The position numbers and the translations under genes were made by a program. DNA of 64,000 bases from Selaginella moellendorffii (Eukaryota > Streptophyta > Lycopodiopsida > Selaginellales > Selaginellaceae), in the NCBI RefSeq assembly GCF_000143415.4, contig NW_003314367.1:90598-154597 (forward strand). Reading direction: 5' to 3'. Under the pieces are notes generated by a model that was not told where the DNA came from, made no database searches, and saw only the letters and a list, made by a program, of their open reading frames with translations. Positions 33,831 to 45,845 of this stretch are shown piece after piece (the first letter of the stretch is position 1; every line of letters begins with the position of its first letter).

Positions 33831-34500
33831 AACCACTGCCCAAGAACTGTCATCTCGAAGTAGGATTCTTGCGGGTAGGAGTAGATTCCCAGGAAGGGGC
33901 CAGGGAGCGGCAGCGCGGATTTGAAGAACTGCGCGCTCCCGGTGGATGAAATCTCCGCGATGGGAATCCCCGGATTGAATCGAAGAATTTGCATCAGCTC
34001 GGTCCCTGGCCGGACCTCCCAAGGTGTTCCTGCATGAGTGAAGTAAATGTTAGTTTCATGGAGAAAATCGCAGAAAACTCACAAAGACTTGCGAAACTTG
34101 GCGAGGATTTTGAGCTCTCTGGAACAAAGAAACCGATCCTTCACAGGCAGAAATCCATGAAAGTTCCAACGGACGAATGGAAATCGAATGAGAAGAAATA
34201 GTTCTCAACCGAAAGGCTGGAAGTTCTTATGAAACACAAGAAAGTTCTTACAAACAAAAGATTCCTGGCCACTGCTAGGCGGCAGCTTGGGCTTCCTGCA
34301 AAAAATTCAAAAGCGAGAGGTTACGCAGGAAATTCTAATTCTTCTCATTTGGCTGCTCGATCCAATCCAAGAGAGATTTCATTCTGGGAGAGGAAGTGCT
34401 GCTTGCTTAACTTACCTTGCCCATGGTGTTGACATGAGCCATATGAGGAAGATAGCCCATGAGAAAGAGAGCGCCGCCAATGATGCCCATAGGGACATAC
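33831..34500 (-). pseudogene. Chimeric gene fragment fused to the copy-1 pseudogene
   Basis: The minus strand encodes a hydrophobic N-terminal exon (MYVPMGIIGGALFLMGYLPH) with a GTAAGT donor, a short second exon-like piece (KPKLPPSSGQES), then, after an acceptor near 34027, GTPWEVRPGTELMQILRFNP and GPFLGIYSYPQESYFEMTVLG. The YFE-T-LG ending recalls the start of a SPRY domain, but this is weak. The similarity stops where the oxygenase-family pseudogene begins, so two unrelated fragments have been joined. Confidence 0.45.
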
Positions 34501-34853
34501 ATCTTAAACCATTTTGAATTTATTTTTAATCAATCATTTGTATAACTACAATTACCAATTGTAATTATAATGAAATTTTCTTACCTGACCAGAGAATTAT
34601 TTATATTCTAATAGATGCAAAATGTGAAAATCTCTAAATTTAGAGTAAGAGTAATAAGATATAACCATATATTCATTAATTTTGAAGAATCCATAATCTC
34701 AAAATAAGAATTTTAAAGCTAAATTTAATTTCTTTTTTTGAAGCTTATAATGGAAAACCACAATTATGAGTAGTGTTTATTCTAAGTCTTTGTAAAACAC
34801 TTCAATTTTTTTGTAAAAATGTTTTATATCCTAAAAAATATATAAATTTGCAT

Positions 34854-34905
<52 letters not shown>

Positions 34906-35176
34906 CTATTTATTAATTCTTTCATATACACTCTTTTGAAGGTTATAATTTAAATTTTCAAGTAAAAAATCTTTTACATCCTTATCCATAATTAATATTT
35001 ACATAATGTAATTTTGAAATTTCTCAAGGACTATATCTCCTTCAGAAAGTTCAAATGGTGATGGATATAAAGAATGAATTATTTTTATTGTAATTCCTTG
35101 ATATAAAGTATTATCAACAAGTACTACTTAATATTTATTATATCTTTATATTGGAACATTTCTCCATTTTATGCTC
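34501..35176. other. AT-rich intergenic DNA with a TA microsatellite
   Basis: Very AT-rich, with a (TA)n run at about 34853-34901. No gene is visible. Confidence 0.6.
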
Positions 35177-35351
35177 TGTAAGTGTATGGAATATAGAAAA
35201 GGAATACAAAAATGTGCATATCAATTACCCCCAAAACTTTAGTTTATATATAGAAGTGAGCGGTCCAGATTGAAACCAATCCAATGGCTACTAAAACCTT
35301 ACTATGCTAATATTAATATGCAACATCTTAACCATACACTTCGACCTCACA
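35177..35351 (-). repeat. 3' LTR of element 2
   Basis: 175 bp, TGTAAG...CTCACA on the plus strand as written, matching the reverse complement of element-1 LTRs with many substitutions. A polypurine tract (minus strand; cccctcctctc on plus, 35356-35366) adjoins it. Confidence 0.88.
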
Positions 35352-35499
35352 TCATCCCCTCCTCTCAAAATAATGGAAAAAATAATGGAAGGCCATTAAA
35401 GTTCTCTCATAAAGGGACTGGAACATTAGGAGAAGATATCGGTGGATTTGTAGGTGCTATTAGTTGTTCTTAATCCCTTTGTACAAAGTATTTCAACTG

Positions 35500-37428
35500 T
35501 TGCACATACAGAATTTTTAGAGGATTGGCCTGCTAGACATCATGTCAAGCCTCATAACTTTGCAGTCTAACTTGCTGTAACACTTAATACAATCCTTTCC
35601 ACTAAGCAAAGAGCCCTTTCGATAAATCATGTACTATAAAATAGGGAAAATGGACTAATACCAAGTCATCCATTTTGTACTCCGTAAGTGGACGATAATA
35701 GGAGTTGAAGTGCCATTGTTATCCCACTTGTATGCGGCATAAGTGTTCGGTAGACTCTACTTAGACAAATGGAAGAATGTTTGTCAAATATTGATCCCAC
35801 GACCTAGCGTCAGTAGCTCATGGCAATCGTGAAGGTAAACTTAACTTCAATGGTAATATTGAATCATGACCATATAAGAGTTTATATAGTGAAGCATCAA
35901 CAAAACTTTACACCTCTATGACATAAACATACCAAGATATGACAAATAACCAACCCAATCCAAATGTTGAAAGTTCATATACTTTGCAATAATCCTTTTA
36001 AATGTCCGAACAAGTCGTTCCACCAAAATGTTTGATTATGGATGATAAACACTCGTGAAAGTGTGGCATATCCCCAATCGAGACATCAAAATGTGAAATG
36101 CCTCATTATCTGAAAGAATCCACTCTAGACAAGAATGTTTGAACATCACTCAATTGAAGAGGAAGTATCTAACAGCAGTTGCAAAGATGTTAGCAAGAGC
36201 ACCAACTTCCACCTAGTAAGTTAAGTAGTTAAAAGCAATATTAACATACTCATTGTCAACAGTCGATTATGGAAAAGGTTCCAAAAGATCAAATGTCACC
36301 AACTAAAACAAACGGGAAATTGCAATTGACTTCAATAGTCCTTTCGTAACACGAAGGAGAGTATTACGAGCTTGGCACCAAACGCAGCTACACACATACC
36401 GAATAACATAACATTGCATCTCCGGCCAATAGAAATACCTGCACAACTTCTCAGTCACACAACAATGTCTTATATACCCGCCTAGAATAGGAGAATCATG
36501 GTAGGCATGGAAAAACCATGGAATAATATTGAAGGCACCACCAGTTGTAAATGATCATCAAGATCCATCCCCATAAAATAAAGAAAGTCATCTTCAAGAC
36601 GATATTGAGAATGTAAATATTGGATTAGCAAGTTATTAGCAAGGGATGCAAGATTCTTAAATCTATTGCGAAGCCTTTCAATTCATAGCTCAATCTTTTG
36701 AGCCTCACGAACCTCGTCAAGAGAAGGTAAATCTTGTTTTGCACCTAGTTGACACTGAACGTCAAGTACAGCAACTGTCAATGGCACAGAATCCTCATCT
36801 AGAAAATCCATAGATGTTAAAACAACAAGCTCATCAAAAATAGGAGAAGAGAGTAAAAAAGGAACAGAAACTTGAAAAAAAGGCATCAACATCAGCCATA
36901 TAACTCCCTAGGCGATGAACAACATCAAAATCATATATCTAAAACTTCAAAGCCCACCGAGCAATACAACCAACTAGGCTCTTTCACTTCAATAATGAAG
37001 TAATAGCAGCATAATCATCTTCTAATAACATATATATGAAATTTCTCAAAATGCCAAATTGCTGCTAAACACTCCTTTTCTATCCTGAAGTAGTTCACCT
37101 CCATTTGTTGTAATATACAACTTATATATATAATAAGATAGCACTAACCAAACACACTTGGGCTCTTTTGCATCAACACACCTCCAAAACCAATATCAAA
37201 AACATCCACATGCAAAACGAAAATGTTAAATGTAGTCAGGATATGCTAAAACCGAAGGAGTCATCTATAGCACTTTGAGATCCATGAACACCCTCTCATA
37301 ATTTAAAGATCAAATGAAAGATGATATTGATGACTTCAGTAATGCTAGCAAAGGTGCAATGTGATTAGAAAGATGGTCCACAAAACGACCGAGATACTGC
37401 ATTTTGCCTAGGAACTATTGCACATTAT
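35500..37428 (-). pseudogene. Integrase and RNase H remnant of element 2
   Basis: Collinear on the minus strand with 3200-4038 and 5676-6721 of element 1, without the 1.6-kb insertion, so it shows the uninterrupted pol. Short frames still recall the RNase H/integrase linker (FDELVVLTSMDFLDEDSVP). No long frame survives. Confidence 0.8.
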
Positions 37429-38559
37429 TGTAAGCAACTAAATTTTCCATTCTACTTTAGTCACTTAATCACACCTCCGATCATTTGGAGGAATCTCACT
37501 CACAACCTCCGTAAGTCCTATTTTGGACTTAAGGACTTGCTAGCCCCAAAAATGGCATCCATGCCACTCAACCATTGCATTTGGTCCAAAGGTTCCATGT
37601 GTCCAATCCCATGACCGACATCCCAAGGTACTACCGACATATCAACCTGTTACGCTAAGGCCATGCCCATTCACTCTGGGTCACACCAGTGGTCTAGCAC
37701 CACCTACATCGCAATCCCATCTCTCCAAGATGGGGCTATCTATGTCTATGAGTGGTTGTCCCGGATCCACTCCTTAGCATCCTTGGGATGCCCGCAGACA
37801 TGGGGAATAGCTTTCCCCAATATCTCCTTTCCAGTCCTCACCAAATCCCTTTCTGTCCATGGCCGTGTTCGCTAACACTACCACTGGATAAATGCCCACA
37901 AGCCTGACTACTAAGTCCTACAGTCCTCTAAGACTTCCTCACCGTGTGACTATGTCTTTGGTCACCACAATAGAGGGTTGCTCCTCTTCCTTTCCACAGT
38001 TTGGGACTTTGGGACAACATTTTGGAACATTGTGGCCCTACGTGGGCCATATGGGTACTCTCCCTGCCTTCCGCCTTTGAGTGTTCTAGCCATGAGCTTA
38101 GAGCGAGGTTCCGTTGAGCCACGCCTGGTATCCAAGTAGATAGTGCCACCCACACTTGGACTGGGAGCATCAACCGTTCGATCTTCTGGGGGAACTAGAG
38201 CCGGCTCTTGAACACTTCACCAAGCTACCCTGTTTATCGGTCTGTATTCTACCCTGCTTGTCGGTCTGTATTCACTCTAGTCTTGGACTTCCCAGTGGTT
38301 AGCTCATCACCCAACACTTGGGTACAGCCTTTTTGAGCCAAACTGGCCTTTCCTGGCCAAACTGGCTCCACTGGGCTCCAACCCCCACACTCTCCCTACC
38401 CCTTGCAGCCCGCCCCCCCCCGGGGGACAATTGCTTTGGGCTTTCACCCAACAGCCTGTATTAGTATTTGGACTCGGACTTATACTCGAACTTGAACTCG
38501 GACTCGGTCTCGGTCCTGATTTCGGACTCAGACTCAGTCTCAGTCTCAGTCTCAGTCTC

Positions 38560-39183
38560 AGTTCCATCTCAGACTCCATCTCAGGTCCAGTTCGGACTCC
38601 ATCTCAGGTCCATCTCGGACTCCATCTCGGGTCCATCTCGGACTCCATCTTGGGTCCATCTCCGACTCCATCTCGTGTCCATCTCCGACTCCATCTCAGA
38701 CTCCATCTCGGGTCCATCTTGGACTCCATCTTGGGTCCATCTCGGACTCCATCTCGGGTCCATCTCGGACTCCATCTCAGGTCCATCTCGGACTCCATCT
38801 CAGGTCCATCTCGTGTCCCTTTTCTAGAGACTCACTTATCGCTCACTTCATGCTTGTTCCTTGAACTCGGACTCCATCTCGGACTCCATCTCAGGTCCAT
38901 CTTAGGTTCATCTCGGACTCCATCTCAGGTCCATCTCGTGTCCCTTTTCTAGAGACTCACTTATCCCTCACTTCATGCTTGTTCTTTGAACTCGGACTCC
39001 ATCTCGGACTCCATCTCGGGTCCATCTCAGGTCCATCTCGAACTCCATCCCGGGTCCATCTCGGACTCCATCTCAGGTCCATCTCGTGTCCCTTTTCTAG
39101 AGACTCACTTATCGCTCACTTCATGTTTGTTCCTTGAACTTGGACTCCATTTCAGACTCCATCTCGGGTCCATCTCAGGTCCC
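38560..39183. repeat. 23-bp satellite array in the element A LTR (block 1)
   Basis: Tandem repeats built from tcggactccatc (12 bp) and tcgggtccatc (11 bp). Stretches alternate with a conserved spacer of about 60 bp (cttttctagagactcactta...) to make a higher-order unit of about 121 bp. A hexamer run (ctcagt)n precedes it at 38520-38562. Confidence 0.9.
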
Positions 39184-39189
39184 ATGGTG

Positions 39190-39900
39190 AGGGAGTCTTA
39201 AAGGATAGTGGGATTTAGTGGTTGGGTCAGTAGGCCTTGACCAAATGGCAATGTTGGCAAACACGGCCATGGACAAAAAGGGATATGGGGGAAGGTTGTT
39301 CCCCAGGCATCCTAAGGATGCGAAGGAATGGATCTGGGATAACTACTCATGGATGGATGGCCTAGTCTTTGAGAGACAGAACTATGATGTAGGTAGTGTT
39401 AGACCACCAGTGTGGCAAAGGTGTATGGGCATGGCTTTAGCGTAATAGGCTGAGATGTCGATGGTATCTTTAGGTGTTGGTCATGGGATTGGACACGTGG
39501 AGCACTTGGACCAAATGTAGAAGTTGAGTGGTATGGATGCCATTCTTGGGGCTAGCAAGCCCCAAGTTCGGAAAAGGACTTATGGAAATTGTAAATGAGA
39601 CTCTTCCAAATGGTTAGAGGTGTGATTAAATGACTAAAGTAGAATAGAAAATTTAATCACTTACACTAGATCCTTGGGGGTTTAGTAAGCTCCAAAAGGA
39701 TAATAAAGGGAGGACTCCAGTGGAACCAATTTAGCCAGGAAAGACCAATATGACCAAGAAAGGCTATACCCATGTAGTGGGTGACGATATAACTATTAAG
39801 GAGTCTAAAACTAAAGTGAACAGAGAGGACAAATAAGATAACTTAGTGAAGTGTTTAAGAGCTAACTCTAACTCCCCCAAAAGATTGGATGGTCGATGCT
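39190..39900 (-). repeat. Inverted, permuted piece of element A LTR
   Basis: 39190 to about 39667 is the reverse complement of 37429-37950, including the LTR start (tgtaagtgattaaattttc on the minus strand). About 39668-39900 is the reverse complement of about 38150-38410. The order is permuted relative to a simple inversion. Confidence 0.8.
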
Positions 39901-39919
39901 CCCAATCTAAGTATGGGTG

Positions 39920-40220
39920 GCATTAATCTCGGATTCCATCTCAGACTCCATCTCGGGTCCATCTCGGACTCCATTTTGGACTCCATCTCGGGTCCATCTC
40001 GAACTCCATCTCAGGTCCATCTCGGACTCCATCTCAGGTCCATCTCGGACTCCATCTCAAGTCTATCTCGGGTCCATCTCATGTCCCTTTTCTAGAGACT
40101 CACTTATCACTCACTTCATGCTTGTTCTTTGAACTCGAACTTCATCTCGGACTCCATCTCGGACTCCATCTCGGGTCCATCTTGGACTCCATCTCGGGTC
40201 CATCTCAGACTCTATCTTGG
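39920..40220. repeat. 23-bp satellite array in the element A LTR (block 2)
   Basis: Same 11/12-bp subunits and the same cttttctagagactcactta spacer as block 1, beyond the inverted piece. Confidence 0.88.
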
Positions 40221-40411
40221 TAGAGACTCACTTATCACTCACTTTGTGCTTCTTCCTTGAACACTTCGTTGGGAGTTCCACTCTAGCTCTCAACATTTCA
40301 AGTTGGAGCTTTTGGTTCAAATATGTTATGCTCGTTTGGCTTTCGCTTCAGCCACTACCATGTGGCACCCTTCCGGCTCCACTTTGGGGCCTAGGGATTT
40401 TGTGTCTCACA

Positions 40412-43400
40412 ACTCCACGACCCATAGACGAAGTTCAATGTCCTCATTGAAAGATAAATTATTTTATAAAGTAATACCAACATGTATTACCTTTTCCATT
40501 CTTGGCACCTAGCCAATATTTGTCAATAGTTTTATACTGAAAGCTCACCATGCCTTGCCCATCCTCTAAGGAGGATAATCTCTCCAACTTAGAGACTGAT
40601 TAGACCATTGTGGTGGTTTTCTCCTTTTATTGGTTTAGTTCTCACTAATCCTATTAGAGACACCATCTCTATCTCAATCCCACTACTCCTTCTCGAGTAG
40701 TCTCAGTTTCTATCGATATAACCGTTACACTTTGGATTTTATTTTTGACTTCTTGAAGTCAATTTCCTAGGTGTCTCCGACACCTTGCATTGCACATATT
40801 GTGCAACTCCACTTCCCCATCCTAAGAAGTTCTCTACTTGAGGGCACTATCATCCTTTCTTCTATTTCGTGCCACCTTGGGCACTAAGTTCTAGTTATCA
40901 TAATTTGTGCTAAAGTTATCCATGGCTTTATTATTTGGCTACTTTACCGCTCCCTGCCTTGGAGCTTCCGCTTTCGCCAAATCAGAGAAATTGGGAATCC
41001 ATCCTTGGAAACACATTGCCTTTCCCATAATTCGTTAGTGCCTAACATATTAGTGTTCTTGGCCTAACTTTGCCCTTTTGGATTCTTTTCCATGACTTCC
41101 ATGACTCTTTTCTTAACCACTAGTCTTTTGCTCATATCCTTGATTGTTGCACCCAACAACATTGGATTGCTACCTCTGTTTTCAAGGTATCCTTTCGGTT
41201 CCATAACAAAGACTTTGCTTTGCCAAGTCCAAAGGGTGTTCACCCCTAGTACGTCTCTTTAGCATTTTCTACTATGGGCTCTATCCTTGGCCCAACTTTG
41301 TGACCCTCACATAGGTCTTTTATAAAGACTACTTTTTTCGGACTTACTATGCCATCGCATTGTCACAGTTCATTTCCCTTAGTTGTTCTTCCCATTTAGT
41401 CACCTTAGCCGAGACACACCATTATCAATAGTTCAAATTAACACTTTGAACTAAGAACTTTATCCCTTTAACCTCACAAGGACTTTGTCCTTGTTTTAGC
41501 CATAAGATCATCTTGTGATATAACCTTGGCACTTTAACAGGTTTGCCAATAGGTATTAAATCCTCCAGACCTTTAAGTTGTTCGCCATGACCATGGGGGC
41601 ATCTCCCACACTCGGCGGTGCACCCAAGCCAACCCTTCCGGCTAAGGGTCCATAACAACTAAGACTGGGTGTCCCCATCTCATTCACCACGTCCTTGGTG
41701 CCACTCGCACCAAAGCGTTCAAGTTATATATATTGAGCCACACTAAGCAATATAATTGTGAATCACGACTCCGGGGCATCCCCCGCTTGGCGGTGTGCCC
41801 AAGTTAGTCTCCTTACTGAGAGTTTATGACCACCGATAAATGAGTGTCCTCATATTTCCAACCATCACCGCGCCCTAGTGAGTTGGGACTCAAACCCAAG
41901 CACTAGGGCAGTGGTCACTATTAGGTGGAGAATTGCAAGACGGCATAGTTGAGTGAACAGTGCTAAGGGTGTCTTGTTTTTTGTATCAGTCCCTCAGGGA
42001 CTTGGAGAAATGTACATACATCTTGCATCAAACCCAAGCACTAAAGGGTCGGGACTCGAACCCAACCTCCGTATATGCATCTACGGAAAGCATTATCCAA
42101 GATGCCTGGCGTGACTCCCCACGCCGGTGCACCAACTTATATTTAAAGCGCGCTATAGATCACAACTTAGGAACATAGTTCCTCTGCACTGCCAAATCCT
42201 TTCACTTGACAAGTCTGTGATCATGCATGGACTCCTCCATGCTTGGCCCCATGGGCCACTCCTATTGAAGTTAGCACCTTCAACTAGGGGTTTGGTCCCC
42301 TGACTTGCCGATTTCGCTTTGCAAGTTATCCAACCAATGTAACATGGTTTCATGCACAAGCGTGAAAGTCTTTGACCACCGACTTGTTCAAAGCCATCCC
42401 TTTGACCACTCGAGGACTATTTCCTGAACATTGATAGCATTGCCTCATAACAAGCTTCAAAACCACGCTTCTGTTGCGCCACTCTGATTTCGCGCGTTCT
42501 ATGAACCATTTACCCTTGGCTTTCTAAGTACTAAGTTACCTAGAATTGTTTTTGGAAACCTTGAAGGAACTCTGTCCCTTAACTTGCTAAGGTCTCTCCT
42601 TTCACAAGCTTTCTAATTGCCATATAGTCCAACATAAATAATTCCATGCTTTAGACTTTCCATAACATCATGGTTGTTAGTAATAACATGCTTGAGTGCC
42701 CATTTGATTCTCCACTCCCAACTGGCATAACCACCTTGGTTATGCTCTTTGATTCCTATGGTTTAATTCTCCTTTACTACTTGTTTTTGGCCTCACACCT
42801 TTCCTTCAGTTATTCTCCTTTAGACTAAGAGGATAGCTTTGCACTTTTTACCATGCCTTAGCAAGTATTCATAGGGATGAACCTACCCGATAGCCTAGGA
42901 AGTGGTTCCTCAATTCGGGCATGTTCAACTTGTAATTTCACACACCAAGATTAACGTAGCTACTTATGGGCCTTTATATACCCATCACTAGCCTTGCCAA
43001 AATTCCATTTTTGGTTTTATCCAATTCGGGTAAATGGTCTTCTCCTATCTCCACAACCTTGGACATTTGGATAACACCTTCTATCCATCATTCGCTAGGG
43101 ATTTAGTCCCTTGGGCCTTATCTATTGCCCTTACGACAACAAACACCACCTCCTAGTGTTCTAGAGTGTTTGGGTGTCTCAATGATGGCCTCTTTGACAA
43201 TGAGCATTCCCTTTTACAACATTGATTTACTATATTGCAATATAAACAATTTATCCCCCGTAAGAGTATACTTAACTTCCTTATGCTAGAAGTCTTAGGT
43301 AGCTACCTTTTACCAGTTTAACTGATTATTTTGCACCTTTTACTTAGTTGCCTTATAGTTATCAAGTCTTACAACTCATTGTTGGTGCTCCCACACCTCT

Positions 43401-44420
43401 ATCATTATCTAGGTCACCACACTCCAATTGCATGCCTTCTAGCTTAGGCTATGCCATTCCCATTTCCATTAGGATTCCTTTGGGAAGGGGTTTTCATGAA
43501 CCTGTCAACTCACTTTAATGCATCACGCCTTGGCACATTCGGTGTCTCCACACCATCGGCTCCACAAGCCTACCTTTATGACGTTTCTTATTTGGGTTCC
43601 ACACCACTGTCCTTTGGACACATGGCATATGACATGTGGCATGTGTCATGTGGCATAAAGAGGGTTTAGGTTCCACTTCGTGGTGTTATCCTATGGTAAA
43701 TCACCATAGGATAAAGGGTCAAAACCACGTGTGCTACATTTGGTATTTGTAAGGTCCTATTTTGAGGTGTTAACTTGCTAAAATACAATTGTGTGTATTC
43801 ATGTCCTACTAATAAAGACCATCTTTGCAAGTGTTACTCTAACACTTCATTATTTTCTATTCCCTGTGGGCTACCTTTGCCCTTTAGGACTATCCATCCA
43901 TATGATGAGAATACCAACTCATCTTTTGAGCACACCCCCAACTCCTGGGTTGTTCCAACATTTATTAAAGATAGCCTCGGCTACCATTTCAAAAACTTAT
44001 GTCCTCTTCCGTATTTGACCTCCCACGGTCATTAATTCTTGCCTCACATTCATGAGCACCAACCTCAACTACATGAGAATCTTGTGACTCCTTTATTGCT
44101 TTGGAGTCTCTATCTTCCCCGTGATCTCAACTATAGTTGTTTACCACAATTACATTGGCCAGTTTGCTAAATCAAACATTCATCTGGATCACATCCTCAA
44201 CTCTTTAAGGAAACTTTTATATTGTTCCCAAGATCCAAAAGTCGTTCCATTATTGCCCTTTTTTTATCCACCACCTCGCCTATAAGTTCACACATGTATG
44301 TGGGGGAGTCAAGTGAAAAGAGACAAACCCACGGATAAGAAGGGCAAGTCGGTTAGCAGTGTGGGAAACAACACTAATGGTGATATACTTAAGCACCAAT
44401 AAAAGTTGGACTAAGAAACA
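40412..44420 (-). other. Interior of element A, non-coding
   Basis: No ORF over about 90 codons and no retroviral motif in any frame. Contains tRNA T-arm-like segments (gggactcgaaccc at about 42052) and, at about 43540-43760, a piece of an element B-type LTR in plus orientation. The 42124-42225 part is related to the fragment at 20318-20430, and 40643-40705 to 249-310. Confidence 0.7.
43540..43760 (+). repeat. Element B-type LTR end in plus orientation
   Basis: Reverse complement of the start of the B LTRs: agagggtttaggttcc, the hairpin arms TTATCCTATGGT and ACCATAGGATAA (43686-43714), and the terminus gctaca. It is followed by tttggtatttgtaagg, resembling the iMet primer site found beside B. 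This is a solo or truncated B relative lying opposite in strand to B itself. Confidence 0.82.
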
Positions 44421-44434
44421 GCTCCGATACCAAG
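44421..44434 (-). other. Primer-binding site of element A
   Basis: On the minus strand CTTGGTATCGGAGC, one base from the common plant initiator-Met tRNA site TGGTATCAGAGC. It lies one base from the LTR and fixes element orientation. Confidence 0.85.
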
Positions 44435-44435
44435 T

Positions 44436-45845
44436 TGTAAGCAACTAAATTTTCCATTTTACTTTAGTCACTTAACCACACCTCCGACCACTTGGAGGAA
44501 TCTCACTCACAACCTCCGTAAGTCCTATTTTGGACTTAAGGACTTGTTAGCCCCAAAAATGGCATCCATGCCACTCAACCATTGCACTTGGTCCAAGTGC
44601 TCCACGTGTCCAATCTCATGACCGACACCCCAAGGTACCACTAACATATCAGCCCATTATGCTAAGGCCATGCCCATTCACTCTAGGTTACACCGGTGGT
44701 CTAGCACCACCTACATCGCAATCCCGTCCCTCCAAGATGGGGCCATCTGTCCATGAGTGGTCATCCCAGATCCACTCCTTAGCATCCTTGGGATGCCCGC
44801 AGACATGGGGAATAGCTTTCCCCAATATCTCCTTTCCAGTCCTCACCAAGTCCCTTTCTGTCCATGGCCGTGTTCGCCAACACTGCCACTGGATAAATGC
44901 CCACAAGCCTAACTACTAAGTCCTACAGTCCTCTAAGACTTCCTCACCGTGTGATTGTGTCCTTGGTCACCACAGCAGAGGGTTGCTCCTCTTCCTTTCC
45001 ACAATCTAGGACTTTGGGACAACATTTCGGAACACCGTGGCCCTACGTGGGCCACATGGGTACTCTCCCCACCTTCTGCCTTTGGGTGCTATAGCCATGG
45101 GTTTAGAGCGAGGTTCCGTTGAGCCACGCCTGGTATCCAAGTAGGTAGTGCCACCCATAGTTGGACTGAGAGCATCGACCGTTTGATCTCCTGGGGGAAC
45201 TAGAGCTGGCTCTTGAACACTTCACCAAGCTACCCCGCTTGTCGGTCCGTATTCACTTTAATCTTGGACTTCCCAGTGGTCAGCTCATCACCCAACACTT
45301 GGGTACAGCCTTCCTAGGCCAAACTATCCTTTCCTAGCCAAACTGGCTCCACTGAGCTCCAACCCCTATACTCCCCCTACTATACTTTTGGAACCCCCCC
45401 CCCCCCCCCTAGGGGACGAGATCGCTTTGGGCTTTCACCCAACAGCCTGTATTAGTATTTGGACTCAAACTTGAACTCGAACTCGGACTCGAACTCGGTC
45501 TCAATCCCGATTTCGGACTCAGACTCAGTCTCGGTCTCAGTTCCATCTTAGACTCCATCTTGGGTCCATTTCGGACTCCATCTCGGATCCATCTCGGACT
45601 CCATCTTGGACTCCATCTCGGACTCCATCTCAGGTCCATCTCGTGTCCCTTTTCTAGAGACTCACTTATTGCTCACTTCATGCTTGTTCCTTGAGCACTT
45701 TGTTGGGAGTTCCACTCCCGCTCTCAACCTTTCAAATCGGAACTTTTGGTCCAAACATGTTACGCTCGTTTGGCTTTCACTTCAGCCACTACCACGTGGC
45801 ACCCTTCCAGCTCCATTTTGGGGCCTAGGGATTTTGTGTCTCACA
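44436..45845 (-). repeat. 5' LTR of element A (1,410 bp)
   Basis: Begins TGTAAGCAAC and ends GTCTCACA on the plus strand. It contains a 16-base C run (45394-45409) in a context (ctatacttttggaac ... gctttgggctttcaccc) shared with the B LTRs, and a short copy of the 23-bp satellite at about 45535-45650. Confidence 0.88.

Larger units (their letters stand above)
37429..40411 (-). repeat. 3' LTR of element A, expanded to about 3.0 kb
   Basis: Same ends as the 1.41-kb LTR at 44436-45845 but twice as long. The extra length is satellite arrays (38560-39183 and 39920-40220) and an inverted LTR piece (about 39190-39900). Confidence 0.85.
37429..45845 (-). mobile_element. Nested LTR element A (non-coding, LARD-like)
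   Basis: Inserted in element 2 with a perfect 5-bp duplication ATTAT (37424-37428 and 45846-45850). Ends are TGTAAGCAAC and GTGTCTCACA (plus strand). The 5' LTR is 44436-45845 and the 3' LTR 37429-40411; the primer site next to the 5' LTR gives the minus orientation. The 4.0-kb interior has only short ORFs and no recognisable gag or pol motif, as in large retrotransposon derivatives that borrow proteins from other elements. Confidence 0.88.

Noticed and set aside
38431-38952. ORF encoding repeats of SISDSISGPSRTPS
   Set aside because: It is the 23-bp satellite read in one frame; 23 is not a multiple of 3, yet several frames and both strands stay open, and it lies inside an LTR.
38560-40220. 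Regular short repeats resembling a CRISPR array
   Set aside because: Repeats are contiguous without unique spacers, lie in a plant LTR, and no cas genes are present.
41425-41658. 77-residue minus-strand ORF in element A as gag remnant
   Set aside because: No gag, zinc-knuckle or protease motif; length is expected by chance in 4 kb.
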